Below, in pieces: positions 1 to 6,861 of a DNA stretch of 8,966 nucleotides. Source of the stretch: Gammaproteobacteria bacterium (GTDB lineage: Bacteria; Pseudomonadota; Gammaproteobacteria; Steroidobacterales; Steroidobacteraceae); assembly GCA_003156695.1 (NCBI GenBank), contig PMHN01000270.1, positions 4,692-13,657 on the forward strand, in the 5' to 3' direction. A model generated the notes under the pieces. The model was not told the DNA's origin, made no database searches, and worked only from the letters and a program-made list of their open reading frames with translations. The stretch's first letter is position 1. Every line of letters begins with the position of its first letter. The position numbers were made by a program, and so were the translations under genes.

Positions 1-1338
1 CCGGATACGCACCCAGGTTCCCTTGTCGGACGCGCCGGTCACCATGGCGTCGAACTGCTGCCCCACGCGCGATTCGAGCAGCAGCGCCGCGGCAGACTTC
101 GCGATCTGGCGCTCGACTTTCGCCGCGTTACCTTCCTGCGCGGTGCAGTGCGCCGCGAGCGTGCGCAGCTCATCGTCCTTATAGGGTGCGGGACGTCCGG
201 CGAGCGCTGCCTTGACCAGCCGCTGCCCGAGCACATCCGGAAAGCGGCGATTGGGCGCGGTCGCGTGCGTGTAGTCATCCACGGCGAGACCAAAGTGTCC
301 TTCCGCCTTCTGGCCCGGCTGCTTCAGCACGTACTCGCCGGCCCCGAGGAGCTTCACGACGGAGAGCGAAAGATCGGGAAACCGCGCCGGAGCGGCCTGC
401 TGGCGTTTGACGAGAAACGCGCTCAGCGCGCGCGCATCGGGCGCCCCCGGCAGGGTTTCACCCAGGCCTTTGGCGAGCTCCACGATCCGGCTCCAGCGTT
501 CCGGCTCGCGCAGCACGCGGCGCAGCGACGACGATCCCTTTGCCTCCAGGAACCTCGCCACGACCCCATTGGCCGCGATCATGAAGTACTCGATGAGTTC
601 CTTGGCGCGATTGTCCTCGTCAGCCTGCAGGTCGATGAGGTTCGAGTTTTCGAATACGGCCTGTGGTTCGAGGGTGGTCAGTGCGAGGGCGCCCTGCGCC
701 TGCCGCACCCGCTTCAACACCTGCGCGACGCCATCCTGGATGCGCAGCTGCTGGTCCATACCGGCAACGGAGGCGACCCGCGGGGGTGCCGGCCCCTTGC
801 CGTCGAGCCAGGCGGCCACACTGTTGTAAGCGAGCTTGGCGCGGTTCACCACCAGCGCGCGGTACACATCGGATACGGTCACGGAGCCATCGGCGCTGAT
901 GGTCATTTCGACGACCATGCTCAGGCGCTCCTGATCTTCGGCAAGGCAGGTGATGTCGGTGGACAGTCGCTCCGGAAGCATCGGGAAAATCTTCGCCGCT
1001 GTGTACACCGAGGTTGTATTGGCGCTCGCGTGCGCATCGAGCGGCGAACCGATCGGGATAGTGACGTCGACATCCGCAATCCCCACCAGGATCTTCACCG
1101 CGCCTCCCGCCAGCGGCTGCGCTACGGAGATCTGGTCCAGATCACGCGAGTCGTCATTGTCAATCGAACACCACAGGAGCGCGCGCAGATCGCGGATTTG
1201 CGGGCCAGTCTCTTTTGCGGGTCCGGTAATGGCCTGCAACTGCGCGAGCGCGGCGGACGAGAAGTCCGGCTCGAGTCCCTGCTCGAGCATCGCGCGATGC
1301 GCAAGGCTTCCGAGCTCGTTGGTTTTGTCCTGTGGCAT
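1..1338 (-). CDS. RNB-domain (RNase II/R family) 3'-5' exoribonuclease, 3' end cut by window edge
   Basis: The frame is open from the ATG at 1338 to the window edge and gives 446 residues with no stop. The RNB signature is clear. Residues 57-70 read CSIDNDDSRDLDQI, matching the acidic metal-binding motif of RNase II/R, and residues 356-368 read YTHATAPNRRFPD, matching the conserved arginine motif near the active site. From about residue 427 (QFDAMVTGASDKGTWVRI) an S1-like RNA-binding domain seems to begin, and its rest lies outside the window. The family degrades single-stranded RNA processively from the 3' end. Two points are odd. Only about 46 residues precede the catalytic motif, so the two N-terminal cold-shock domains of RNase II/R are absent. 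The last aspartate of the DxDD core is glutamine (DLDQ). No good ribosome binding site precedes this ATG; a GTG at 1347 in the same frame is an alternative start. The family call is firm; the substrate and the RNase II versus R assignment are not. Confidence 0.9.
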   Translation of the reverse strand, partial: MPQDKTNELGSLAHRAMLEQGLEPDFSSAALAQLQAITGPAKETGPQIRDLRALLWCSIDNDDSRDLDQISVAQPLAGGAVKILVGIADVDVTIPIGSPLDAHASANTTSVYTAAKIFPMLPERLSTDITCLAEDQERLSMVVEMTISADGSVTVSDVYRALVVNRAKLAYNSVAAWLDGKGPAPPRVASVAGMDQQLRIQDGVAQVLKRVRQAQGALALTTLEPQAVFENSNLIDLQADEDNRAKELIEYFMIAANGVVARFLEAKGSSSLRRVLREPERWSRIVELAKGLGETLPGAPDARALSAFLVKRQQAAPARFPDLSLSVVKLLGAGEYVLKQPGQKAEGHFGLAVDDYTHATAPNRRFPDVLGQRLVKAALAGRPAPYKDDELRTLAAHCTAQEGNAAKVERQIAKSAAALLLESRVGQQFDAMVTGASDKGTWVRIR

Positions 1339-1361
1339 CCGCGGCACGATACCCGGAAAGC

Positions 1362-1394
1362 GAAGGGCGCCACGAATCCTTCGTGGCGCCCTTC
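1362..1394 (-). terminator. Perfect 15-bp inverted repeat, probable terminator of the lipoprotein gene
   Basis: GAAGGGCGCCACGAA at 1362-1376 is the exact reverse complement of TTCGTGGCGCCCTTC at 1380-1394, with a 3-nt loop. It lies 38 nt past the lipoprotein stop codon and ends 23 nt before the ribonuclease ATG. The tract after it on the minus strand (GCTTTCC) is only weakly U-rich, so it may be an imperfect Rho-independent terminator or an mRNA-stabilising or attenuating hairpin. The stem is very stable and is clearly real as a structure; its role is inferred. Confidence 0.55.
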
Positions 1395-1432
1395 TCCCCA
1401 ACGGCGCGGCTTCCCTGCCACGCCGCAAGCCG

Positions 1433-3403
1433 TCAACTTCCCGTCACAGAGGTCGGCATGAGACCGGTGTAGTACACGATCACGTATGCCATGAGGGAAC
1501 CCGCCTGCGGCACACCGTAGACCTTGACGGTTGCGCCGCTGGCCAGGCCGCTGGTGATGGCCGCAAGTCCGCTGCTGGTGGTGATGTCAATCGGACTCAC
1601 CGTGATCACGCCGTTGCTGCGATCGACCTGGTAGACCAGAGTGGCCGAGCCACTCGTGGTGCTCACATCAACAGTCGCCACGGTTGCACCACCCTGCACC
1701 GACATGGCGAAGGAATTGCCTGCGAATGCAGTGGTCACGGTGCCGAGCGGCACGGGCGTTGGCATGAGGATGGCGTCCGACAGTGACCAGCCTGTGGGGT
1801 TGGACATGTCGGCCCAACGCGCGGCACTCACGCCCCAGGCGCTGAGGTTCCCGACGCTGCCACCGAAGCTCACCCCGCCATTGGTTGCGGCGACGAACTG
1901 CGTGACCGCATCACTACCGCTCGTCAGCAGCGTCGGGTAGGCGAAGTTCCACCACTTGAAACCCACGAGCGGATTGCCGCTGTCACCCTCGCCGTTCGCC
2001 GAACCCCCATTTATATAGTCGAGGGTGACCGTGTAGTCATCGCTTGCCGTCGCAAACTCACGCGTGTAGGTAAACCCGGTGGTGTTTGCTGCCGAGATGC
2101 TGCCGGCGTAGGCCGCGGTCTCGATGTCAATCGTCTGCGCGACGAGCGGCGTGGCCAGTGGATCGACCACGCTCACGTGCACCTTGAAGCCGCGCACCAG
2201 GTCATCGGAGGTGAGAAACCCCGTACCGGTGCCGATCGGCGTGGCATCGGCAACCGCGTTCGCCGGCGTGCGGAAGTAGAACTGCGTATTGGCGTCCACG
2301 GTCACCGGCACGCCCACACCAGACTCGTTGTCGATGGTGACGATGTCCGTGCTCGCGTTGACGTGCAGCACGTGGCCTTCCGGGCTGACCCAGACGTTGT
2401 TGAATGTGTTGCTCGCCCACATGCGCACCGCAACGAGCGTGCCGTTCTCCTGGTAGCGCGCGGCGATGCGCACATACCTGCCGTCGAGGGTCGGCGCCAC
2501 GGTGGAGAAGTTCTTGATCACGTTGCGGGTCTTCGCGTCCACGTCATAGAAGATCGTGCCGTTGCTGGCGTCGGCAAGGATCTGCAGGGACAGGTTGCTC
2601 GGGATCGCGGTTTCCGGGTTGGTGACCGGCAGCGCCGCGAAGTCCTTGGTGATGGTGATGGAGGTGTCGTCCGAGGACACCGCGGTCACGGTGCCATAGG
2701 TGTGACGCAGCACCAGGTCCGCAAGGTCGTGCACGTGGTGCGGGCGCACCGGGCCGTTGAAATTGATCGCCCACAGGGTGTTGCCGTCCGCGGCGGGTGG
2801 CGTGTGGCCGACGATGAACGCCGGATGCGCGAGATCAAACTCCAGGTCCAGCGCATCGTTGGTGCCGGTGGTAACGGTCAGTGGGGAATCGAAGCTGACC
2901 TGCATCGGCACGGTGTAGCTGCCGGCGCTGCCCTGCTTGCCCTGGACCTGGATCAGGTTCGACGCGATCGTGGTGCCGGCGGCGACCGGGAAGCCGCTCT
3001 CGGGGTCTGCTGACACAGTCAGCAGCACGTCCCCGGGGTTGGCGCTCAAGGTGAGCAGCGCGGCGCTGTAGGTGCCGACAGGCACATTGGCATTGCCGAG
3101 ACTCTCGGCAATCTGGTCGAGCTCCTCGAGGTTCACGTACGGCACCTGCGCCGGCGCGGTCCAGACCGTCACCGCGCTGCCGCCGCCCTGGGGTACAAGG
3201 GCGATGCTCAGGACCCGGACCCCGATCACGGCCCAGTCCTCGGATGAGGCATCGCTGACCAACACGGGTACGGAGCCCGTGGTGGCGGCGGTCGCGCCGC
3301 CGGAGGTTGCACCAGAACTCCCGCCGCCGCACGCGGCAAGCGCCGCTGTGATACCGGCCAGGAGTGCGCTGTTTATCGCCCGTCGCAACATAATGCGGTT
3401 CAT
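1433..3403 (-). CDS. DUF4382-type lipoprotein with a long beta-rich C-terminal region, function unknown
   Basis: A 656-residue exported lipoprotein. Residues 1-25 form a lipoprotein signal peptide: basic residues (R3, R7, R8), a hydrophobic stretch, then the lipobox LAAC with the lipidated cysteine at 25. Glycine at +2 suggests outer-membrane sorting. A Gly/Ser/Ala/Thr-rich linker (26-44) leads into a DUF4382-like domain at about 44-195 (SVPVLVSDA, VRVLSIALVPQ, VNLEELDQ, VPVGTY). The remaining 450 or so residues are beta-strand-like, rich in Thr, Val, Gly and Asn, with recurring units that open with a G-x-V-x-x-V strand (237-242, 343-348, 434-439) and close with a strand pattern such as VAVRMWA (324-330), VAQTIDIE (421-428) or AYVIVYY (639-645). 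They resemble DUF5666-type repeats. The start at 3403 is backed by AGGGA 8 nt upstream and by the well-formed signal peptide; the internal ATG at residue 5 has no such site. DUF4382 proteins have no established role. Adjacency to thi genes looks coincidental. Confidence 0.85.
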   Translation of the reverse strand: MNRIMLRRAINSALLAGITAALAACGGGSSGATSGGATAATTGSVPVLVSDASSEDWAVIGVRVLSIALVPQGGGSAVTVWTAPAQVPYVNLEELDQIAESLGNANVPVGTYSAALLTLSANPGDVLLTVSADPESGFPVAAGTTIASNLIQVQGKQGSAGSYTVPMQVSFDSPLTVTTGTNDALDLEFDLAHPAFIVGHTPPAADGNTLWAINFNGPVRPHHVHDLADLVLRHTYGTVTAVSSDDTSITITKDFAALPVTNPETAIPSNLSLQILADASNGTIFYDVDAKTRNVIKNFSTVAPTLDGRYVRIAARYQENGTLVAVRMWASNTFNNVWVSPEGHVLHVNASTDIVTIDNESGVGVPVTVDANTQFYFRTPANAVADATPIGTGTGFLTSDDLVRGFKVHVSVVDPLATPLVAQTIDIETAAYAGSISAANTTGFTYTREFATASDDYTVTLDYINGGSANGEGDSGNPLVGFKWWNFAYPTLLTSGSDAVTQFVAATNGGVSFGGSVGNLSAWGVSAARWADMSNPTGWSLSDAILMPTPVPLGTVTTAFAGNSFAMSVQGGATVATVDVSTTSGSATLVYQVDRSNGVITVSPIDITTSSGLAAITSGLASGATVKVYGVPQAGSLMAYVIVYYTGLMPTSVTGS

Positions 3404-3543
3404 ACGTTCCGTCCCTGTTCGCGTTGCATGCCGCGGTCTGCGGCTTTGTGCTTACAGCGAATGAGACCGAAGTTGGTTGACGCGTGCGCCGTTGACTTGC
3501 GCAGGCGCTGTCGCTGGGCAACGACAGCTGTTGAACCGGACTC
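3404..3543 (-). promoter_or_regulatory. Intergenic leader and presumed promoter region of the lipoprotein gene
   Basis: These 140 nt separate the thiD stop from the lipoprotein start and are the only sizeable gap downstream of thiC, so a promoter is expected here. I cannot pick out a convincing -35/-10 pair; a weak TGTAAGCA element lies at about 3449-3456 (minus strand). The Shine-Dalgarno AGGGA at 3412-3416 is clear. A small stem (GCCGC / GCGGC, 3430-3434 with 3440-3444) lies just upstream of it in the presumed leader. Confidence 0.3.
3507..3528 (-). other. Short hairpin just downstream of thiD, possible operon end
   Basis: GCTGTCG at 3507-3513 pairs perfectly with CGACAGC at 3522-3528 across an 8-nt loop, 15 nt beyond the thiD stop codon. 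It sits where a terminator of the thi operon would be expected. The stem is only 7 bp and no run of T follows on the minus strand, so it may not terminate transcription, and a 7-bp stem can occur by chance in GC-rich DNA. Confidence 0.25.
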
Positions 3544-4284
3544 TTATAGTTGACGGTGCAGTAACTGCGTGACGTAGCGCTTGCCCTGCTCGCAGGCTTC
3601 CGCGAGCGCGAGCCCCTGCGCAAGTCCCGCGGCGATTGCGGACGCGAGTGCACAGCCGGTGCCGCGCAGTGTCGCCTGCAGGCGCGGAGCGCAGAGCTCG
3701 CGCGCGGGCTCGCCGGCGACCACCAGCAGGTCAACCGCCGTAGCCCCGCTCGCGTGTCCGCCCTTCAACAGCACCGCAGCGGGCCCCGGATCCAACAGAG
3801 CGCGTGCCTGGCGCTCAAGTTCATCACGGCTCCTCGCCGGCGCCGCTCCCAACAGCAGCGCGGCCTCTGGGACATTGGGTGTCAGCAGTGTCGTGCGCGG
3901 CAGCAGCCGTGTCCGCAATGCATCCGTGCCCTCGGTGTCGAGAAGCGCAGCACCCGAGGAAGCGGCCAGTACCGGATCCAACACCAGCGGTACGATGGCG
4001 CGCGGCGGAATGCTCTGAATCACCGCCAGCACGTTGGCGGCGGTACCGAGCATGCCGAGTTTTATCGCACCCACCCGGCGGCCCGCGAACGCGGCGCCAA
4101 TCTGCGCGGCGACCACCTGCGCGGGCACGGCATGAATTGCCGTCACCTGCGCGTCGGTCTGGGCGGTGACGGCCGTCACCGCGCACAAGACGTCGCAGCC
4201 GAAGTGCGCGAGGACCATTGCATCGCGCGTCAGCCCCGCTCCACCGCTGGAGTCGGAGGCCGCGATGACCAGGACCGCGGTCAC
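3544..4284 (-). CDS. thiD: Hydroxymethylpyrimidine (phosphate) kinase ThiD
   Basis: ThiD of the ribokinase fold phosphorylates HMP and HMP-P to HMP-PP, the pyrimidine substrate of ThiE, in the cytoplasm. The protein is 246 residues, close to the family's usual 250-270. Visible motifs are ASDSSGGAG at 9-17, IKLGML at 74-79, LDPVLAASSG at 102-111, TPNVPEA at 135-141, LLKGGH at 172-177 and the anion-hole and catalytic GTGC at 208-211. The chosen start is the GTG at 4284, whose GTGA overlaps the thiF stop by 4 nt; this begins the protein right at the first beta strand (TAVLVIAASDS) and implies translational coupling. A longer version from 4374 would add a basic tail read out of frame from thiF and is rejected. 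Oddity: GAGIQAD, part of the HMP-binding loop in typical ThiD, is GAGLTRD here (15-21). It is the last gene of the thi operon. Confidence 0.93.
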   Translation of the reverse strand: MTAVLVIAASDSSGGAGLTRDAMVLAHFGCDVLCAVTAVTAQTDAQVTAIHAVPAQVVAAQIGAAFAGRRVGAIKLGMLGTAANVLAVIQSIPPRAIVPLVLDPVLAASSGAALLDTEGTDALRTRLLPRTTLLTPNVPEAALLLGAAPARSRDELERQARALLDPGPAAVLLKGGHASGATAVDLLVVAGEPARELCAPRLQATLRGTGCALASAIAAGLAQGLALAEACEQGKRYVTQLLHRQL

Positions 4285-5255
4285 TCGCCCAGCGCGATCA
4301 GCGCAATGTTGCGATGACCCTGAGCCGTGAGGGCGCGTGCGGCGCGCCACGCGCGCACGCCCGTGCGGCAACACACCACCACCCGGGGATTTGACGGCAC
4401 GCTCACCTGCGCAGCTTCCACCGCCTCCACCTCCGCGCGCAGTGCCGCGGCAAACGGCGAGTGCGGTGCCTCGGCAACGCTGCGCAGATCAATGACCAGA
4501 TCCTCAGGCGTTACATCCGCCGGATCGATGAAGACGAATGCAGTTCCTTGCGGCTCGCTGGATCCCTGGAAGGAGAAGCTCCCGACGTGCAGGGTCAGAA
4601 AATCCACTGACAACAGCCGCCCGAGCACCGGGGGCTTAAGCCCCAGCAACACCGCCAGCGTCAGGTGTGCCTGCAAAGTGCCCATAACGCCCACCGCCGT
4701 GCCCAGCACTCCGGACTGCGCGCAGGAACCGGCCTGACGTGGCAGCTCCGGAAACACCGTGCGATACCCCGGAGCACCGCCGCAAAAAACTCCGACGTAG
4801 CCCTTAAGTCCCAGTACCGAAGCACTGATGAGTACGCGGCCCGCGCGCTGGCAGGCGTCACTCAGTATATGAGTGACCGCGAAGCTGTCCGCCGCATCCA
4901 CTACCACGTCGGCCGCCGCGACCAGTTCCCCGGCGTTGCCCGCGCCGAGCCGTTGTACCAGCGCCTCGATGCGCACCGTGGGATTGAGCTGCAGCAGCGC
5001 CGCGCGCGCCGCACGCACCTTGAACTCGCCGATGTCGGTCATGCGGTACAGCGGCTGGCGGTGCAGGTTGGATTCCTCGACGCGGTCGTGATCCACGATC
5101 GTGAGCCGCCCCACGCCGGCCGCGCTCAGATATTCGAGCACCGCTGAACCGAGCCCCCCGGCCCCCACCACCAGCACGTGCGCCGCGCCCAGCCGCGCCT
5201 GACCCTGCGCCCCGACCTCCGGAAGGATCGTCTGCCGCGAATACCGCTCGCCCAT
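4281..5255 (-). CDS. thiF: ThiF-type sulfur-carrier adenylyltransferase fused to a C-terminal rhodanese domain
   Basis: An E1-like enzyme that adenylates the C-terminal glycine of ThiS so that sulfur can be loaded on it. Of 324 residues, about 1-235 are the ThiF/MoeB/HesA domain: YSRQTILPEVG at 5-15, the ATP-binding GAGGLGS at 31-37, the DHDRVEESNLHRQ motif at 55-67, and the conserved SCAQSGVLG at 177-185, whose C178 appears to align with the ThiF cysteine that can form the acyl-disulfide with ThiS. Residues about 252-324 are a short rhodanese-like domain beginning IDLR with active loop CRTGVR (296-301), a candidate persulfide carrier that may supply the sulfur. The CxxC pairs that bind zinc in typical ThiF and MoeB are missing (GYRT at 163-166; no second pair). 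MoeB for molybdopterin is the alternative, but the position between thiE and thiD favours ThiF. Start: ATG at 5255, 2 nt after the thiE stop; an in-frame GTG at 5261 overlaps that stop and is possible. Confidence 0.9.
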   Translation of the reverse strand: MGERYSRQTILPEVGAQGQARLGAAHVLVVGAGGLGSAVLEYLSAAGVGRLTIVDHDRVEESNLHRQPLYRMTDIGEFKVRAARAALLQLNPTVRIEALVQRLGAGNAGELVAAADVVVDAADSFAVTHILSDACQRAGRVLISASVLGLKGYVGVFCGGAPGYRTVFPELPRQAGSCAQSGVLGTAVGVMGTLQAHLTLAVLLGLKPPVLGRLLSVDFLTLHVGSFSFQGSSEPQGTAFVFIDPADVTPEDLVIDLRSVAEAPHSPFAAALRAEVEAVEAAQVSVPSNPRVVVCCRTGVRAWRAARALTAQGHRNIALIALGE

Positions 5256-5257
5256 GA

Positions 5258-5878
5258 TCACGCCGCCACTGCAGGTGCTGCGGTCGCCGCGGCCGCGAGC
5301 CACGCTCGCGCGCGCGACTCCGGGTTTACGTCGCGCACGATGTCGGTAACGACGGCAGCCACGTCGGCGCCCGCGGCCAGGACGCCGGGGAGACGCTCGA
5401 GCGTCAGCCCGCCGATTGCCACCAGCGGTATGGCACCGACGCGCGCCTTCCACTGCGTGATGCGTGCGAGTCCCTGTGGCGCCCAGGGCATGACTTTCAG
5501 CAGCGTCGGGTAGACCGGCCCGAGCGCCACATAGTCCGGTTGCAGGCGCAGCGCCCGCTCGAGCTCCCCGTCATCGTGGGTGCTGACACCCAGGCGCACG
5601 CCGGCGCGCCGCAGCGCCGGCACGTCCGCGCTTTCCAGGTCTGTCTGGCCCAGGTGCACAAAGTCACAGTGTTCATCGAGGGCGATCTGCCAGTGATCAT
5701 TCACGACCAGCTGCAGGCCACTCGCAGCACAGCACTCGCGCGCCGTGCGGATTTGCGCGCGCAGCTGCGCACGCGGAGCGCCCTTGATGCGCAGTTGTAC
5801 GAGCTTCACGCCGATAGGTGCCAGGCGCCGGACCCAGGCGGCGCTATCTACGATCGGATAGACCCGCGGCAGGTTCAT
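5258..5878 (-). CDS. thiE: Thiamine-phosphate synthase ThiE
   Basis: A TIM-barrel enzyme that condenses HMP-PP with the thiazole phosphate to give thiamine phosphate and pyrophosphate, the step where both branches meet. It has 206 residues, the normal size. The diagnostic motifs are present in order: [10 protein letters not shown] at 23-32 (Q28, R30 and K32 line the pyrophosphate site), VVNDHW at 58-63, FVHLGQTDL at 73-81 with the metal-ligand aspartate, LGVSTH at 96-101, ALGPVYPT at 118-125 with K128, and PLVAIGG at 151-157. All key residues appear intact. The ATG at 5878 overlaps the thiG stop as ATGA, which implies translational coupling, since no strong ribosome binding site is seen. It is separate from ThiD here, whereas some bacteria fuse the two. 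Confidence 0.95.
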   Translation of the reverse strand: MNLPRVYPIVDSAAWVRRLAPIGVKLVQLRIKGAPRAQLRAQIRTARECCAASGLQLVVNDHWQIALDEHCDFVHLGQTDLESADVPALRRAGVRLGVSTHDDGELERALRLQPDYVALGPVYPTLLKVMPWAPQGLARITQWKARVGAIPLVAIGGLTLERLPGVLAAGADVAAVVTDIVRDVNPESRARAWLAAAATAAPAVAA

Positions 5879-6648
5879 CGCAGAAACGCCGTCCCGACCA
5901 CCGGTGTCGAGGGCGAGGCAAAGTCACGCGCCTCGATGGCTCCCGCCTCGTAGGCCGTGCGGCCGGCTTCCACCGCCTGGGCGAATGCGGCCGCCATGAG
6001 CACCGGATTTCCCGCCTGCGCGACGGCGGTGTTGACGAGCACCGCGTCGCAGCCGGTTTCCAGTGCCTGCGCGGCATGCGACGGCACTCCCAGTCCCGCG
6101 TCGATGATCAACGCCACTCCCGCAAAGTGAGCGCGCAGTGTGCGCAACCCAAAGAGGTTGTTGAGCCCGCGGCCGGAGCCGATCGGTGCGCCCCAGGGCA
6201 TGAGCACGCGGCAACCCGCCGCGAGCAGCCGCTCCGCCACCACCAGGTCCTCGGTCGTGTAGGGGAATACCTCGAAGCCTTCTGCGCACAGGATGCGCGC
6301 CGCCTCGGTCAGGCCGAAGACGTCCGGCTGCAGGGTGTCGTCCTCACCGATGACCTCGAGCTTGATCCATGGTGTGCCAAACACCTCGCGCGCCATGTGC
6401 GCGGTCGTGACCGCCTCCTTGACCGAATGGCAACCGGCGGTATTGGGAAGCACGCGTACGTTGAGCTCGCGGATCAGCGCCCAAAACGCCTGGCCCGAGC
6501 GTTCGCCCCCGGATTCGCGGCGCAGCGACACGGTGACAATTTCGGTGCGTGACGCGCGCACCGCCTCGGTGAGCACGGCCGGGGACGAATAGCGGGCCGT
6601 GCCCAGCAACAACCGCGAACCCACGCCGACCCCATACAGCTGCAGCAT
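5875..6648 (-). CDS. thiG: Thiazole synthase ThiG
   Basis: ThiG forms the thiazole ring from 1-deoxy-D-xylulose 5-phosphate, ThiS thiocarboxylate and dehydroglycine. The protein has 257 residues, the usual size of this (beta/alpha)8 barrel. The Schiff-base lysine is K96 in [16 protein letters not shown] (94-109). Other family motifs are PNTAGC (68-73), [12 protein letters not shown] and the phosphate-binding region ending in VLVNTAVA, followed by [17 protein letters not shown]. It starts at the ATG at 6648, 15 nt after the thiS stop, with AAGGG at 6656-6660 at good spacing; that site overlaps an 8-bp GGGCGCCC palindrome (6651-6658). It sits directly after its sulfur donor thiS, an arrangement common to many bacteria. 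Confidence 0.96.
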   Translation of the reverse strand: MLQLYGVGVGSRLLLGTARYSSPAVLTEAVRASRTEIVTVSLRRESGGERSGQAFWALIRELNVRVLPNTAGCHSVKEAVTTAHMAREVFGTPWIKLEVIGEDDTLQPDVFGLTEAARILCAEGFEVFPYTTEDLVVAERLLAAGCRVLMPWGAPIGSGRGLNNLFGLRTLRAHFAGVALIIDAGLGVPSHAAQALETGCDAVLVNTAVAQAGNPVLMAAAFAQAVEAGRTAYEAGAIEARDFASPSTPVVGTAFLR

Positions 6649-6663
6649 CTGGGCGCCCTTAAC

Positions 6664-6861
6664 TCATCCGCCCTGCATCGGCGCCAGCACTTCGACACGA
6701 TCGCCGTCCGCGAGCAGCGTATGTGCGCGCGCCTCCGTAGCGACAAATTCGCCGTTGACGGCGGTACTCACCACGGCGCCCCGGTAGCCGAACTCCTCGA
6801 GCACCGCCCCCAGCTCTGCAGCGCCTGGCTCACGCCAGACGCCGTTGACGAGAATCCTCAT
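6664..6861 (-). CDS. thiS: Sulfur carrier protein ThiS
   Basis: A 65-residue ubiquitin-like protein ending in Gly-Gly (APMQGG), the tail that ThiF adenylates and that is converted to a thiocarboxylate to carry sulfur to ThiG. The N-terminal strand MRILVNG and the VEVLAP strand before the tail are typical, and the length matches the family (about 65). It starts within the 3' end of thiO, overlapping it by 32 nt, and has the best ribosome binding site in the window, so it is probably translated at a high rate, as expected for a carrier protein used once per product. Confidence 0.95.
   Translation of the reverse strand: MRILVNGVWREPGAAELGAVLEEFGYRGAVVSTAVNGEFVATEARAHTLLADGDRVEVLAPMQGG

Noticed and set aside
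148..1461. Long plus-strand open frame of 437 codons
   Set aside because: It is exactly antisense to the RNB ribonuclease, whose minus-strand reading has conserved motifs; the plus-strand product is Arg/His/Gly-rich with no domain pattern, as expected in GC-rich DNA.
2177..3013. Plus-strand open frame of 278 codons opposite the lipoprotein gene
   Set aside because: The product is a low-complexity Arg/His/Val/Gly sequence complementary to a clear lipoprotein; no start signal or motif supports it.
3404..3543. Small gene or RNA in the gap between thiD and the lipoprotein gene
   Set aside because: No convincing short frame with a ribosome binding site and no recognisable RNA fold beyond two short stems.
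4281..5453. N-terminally extended ThiF of 390 residues
   Set aside because: The extra residues are the thiE 3' end read in another frame (Arg-rich); homology begins at MGERYSRQ from the ATG at 5255.
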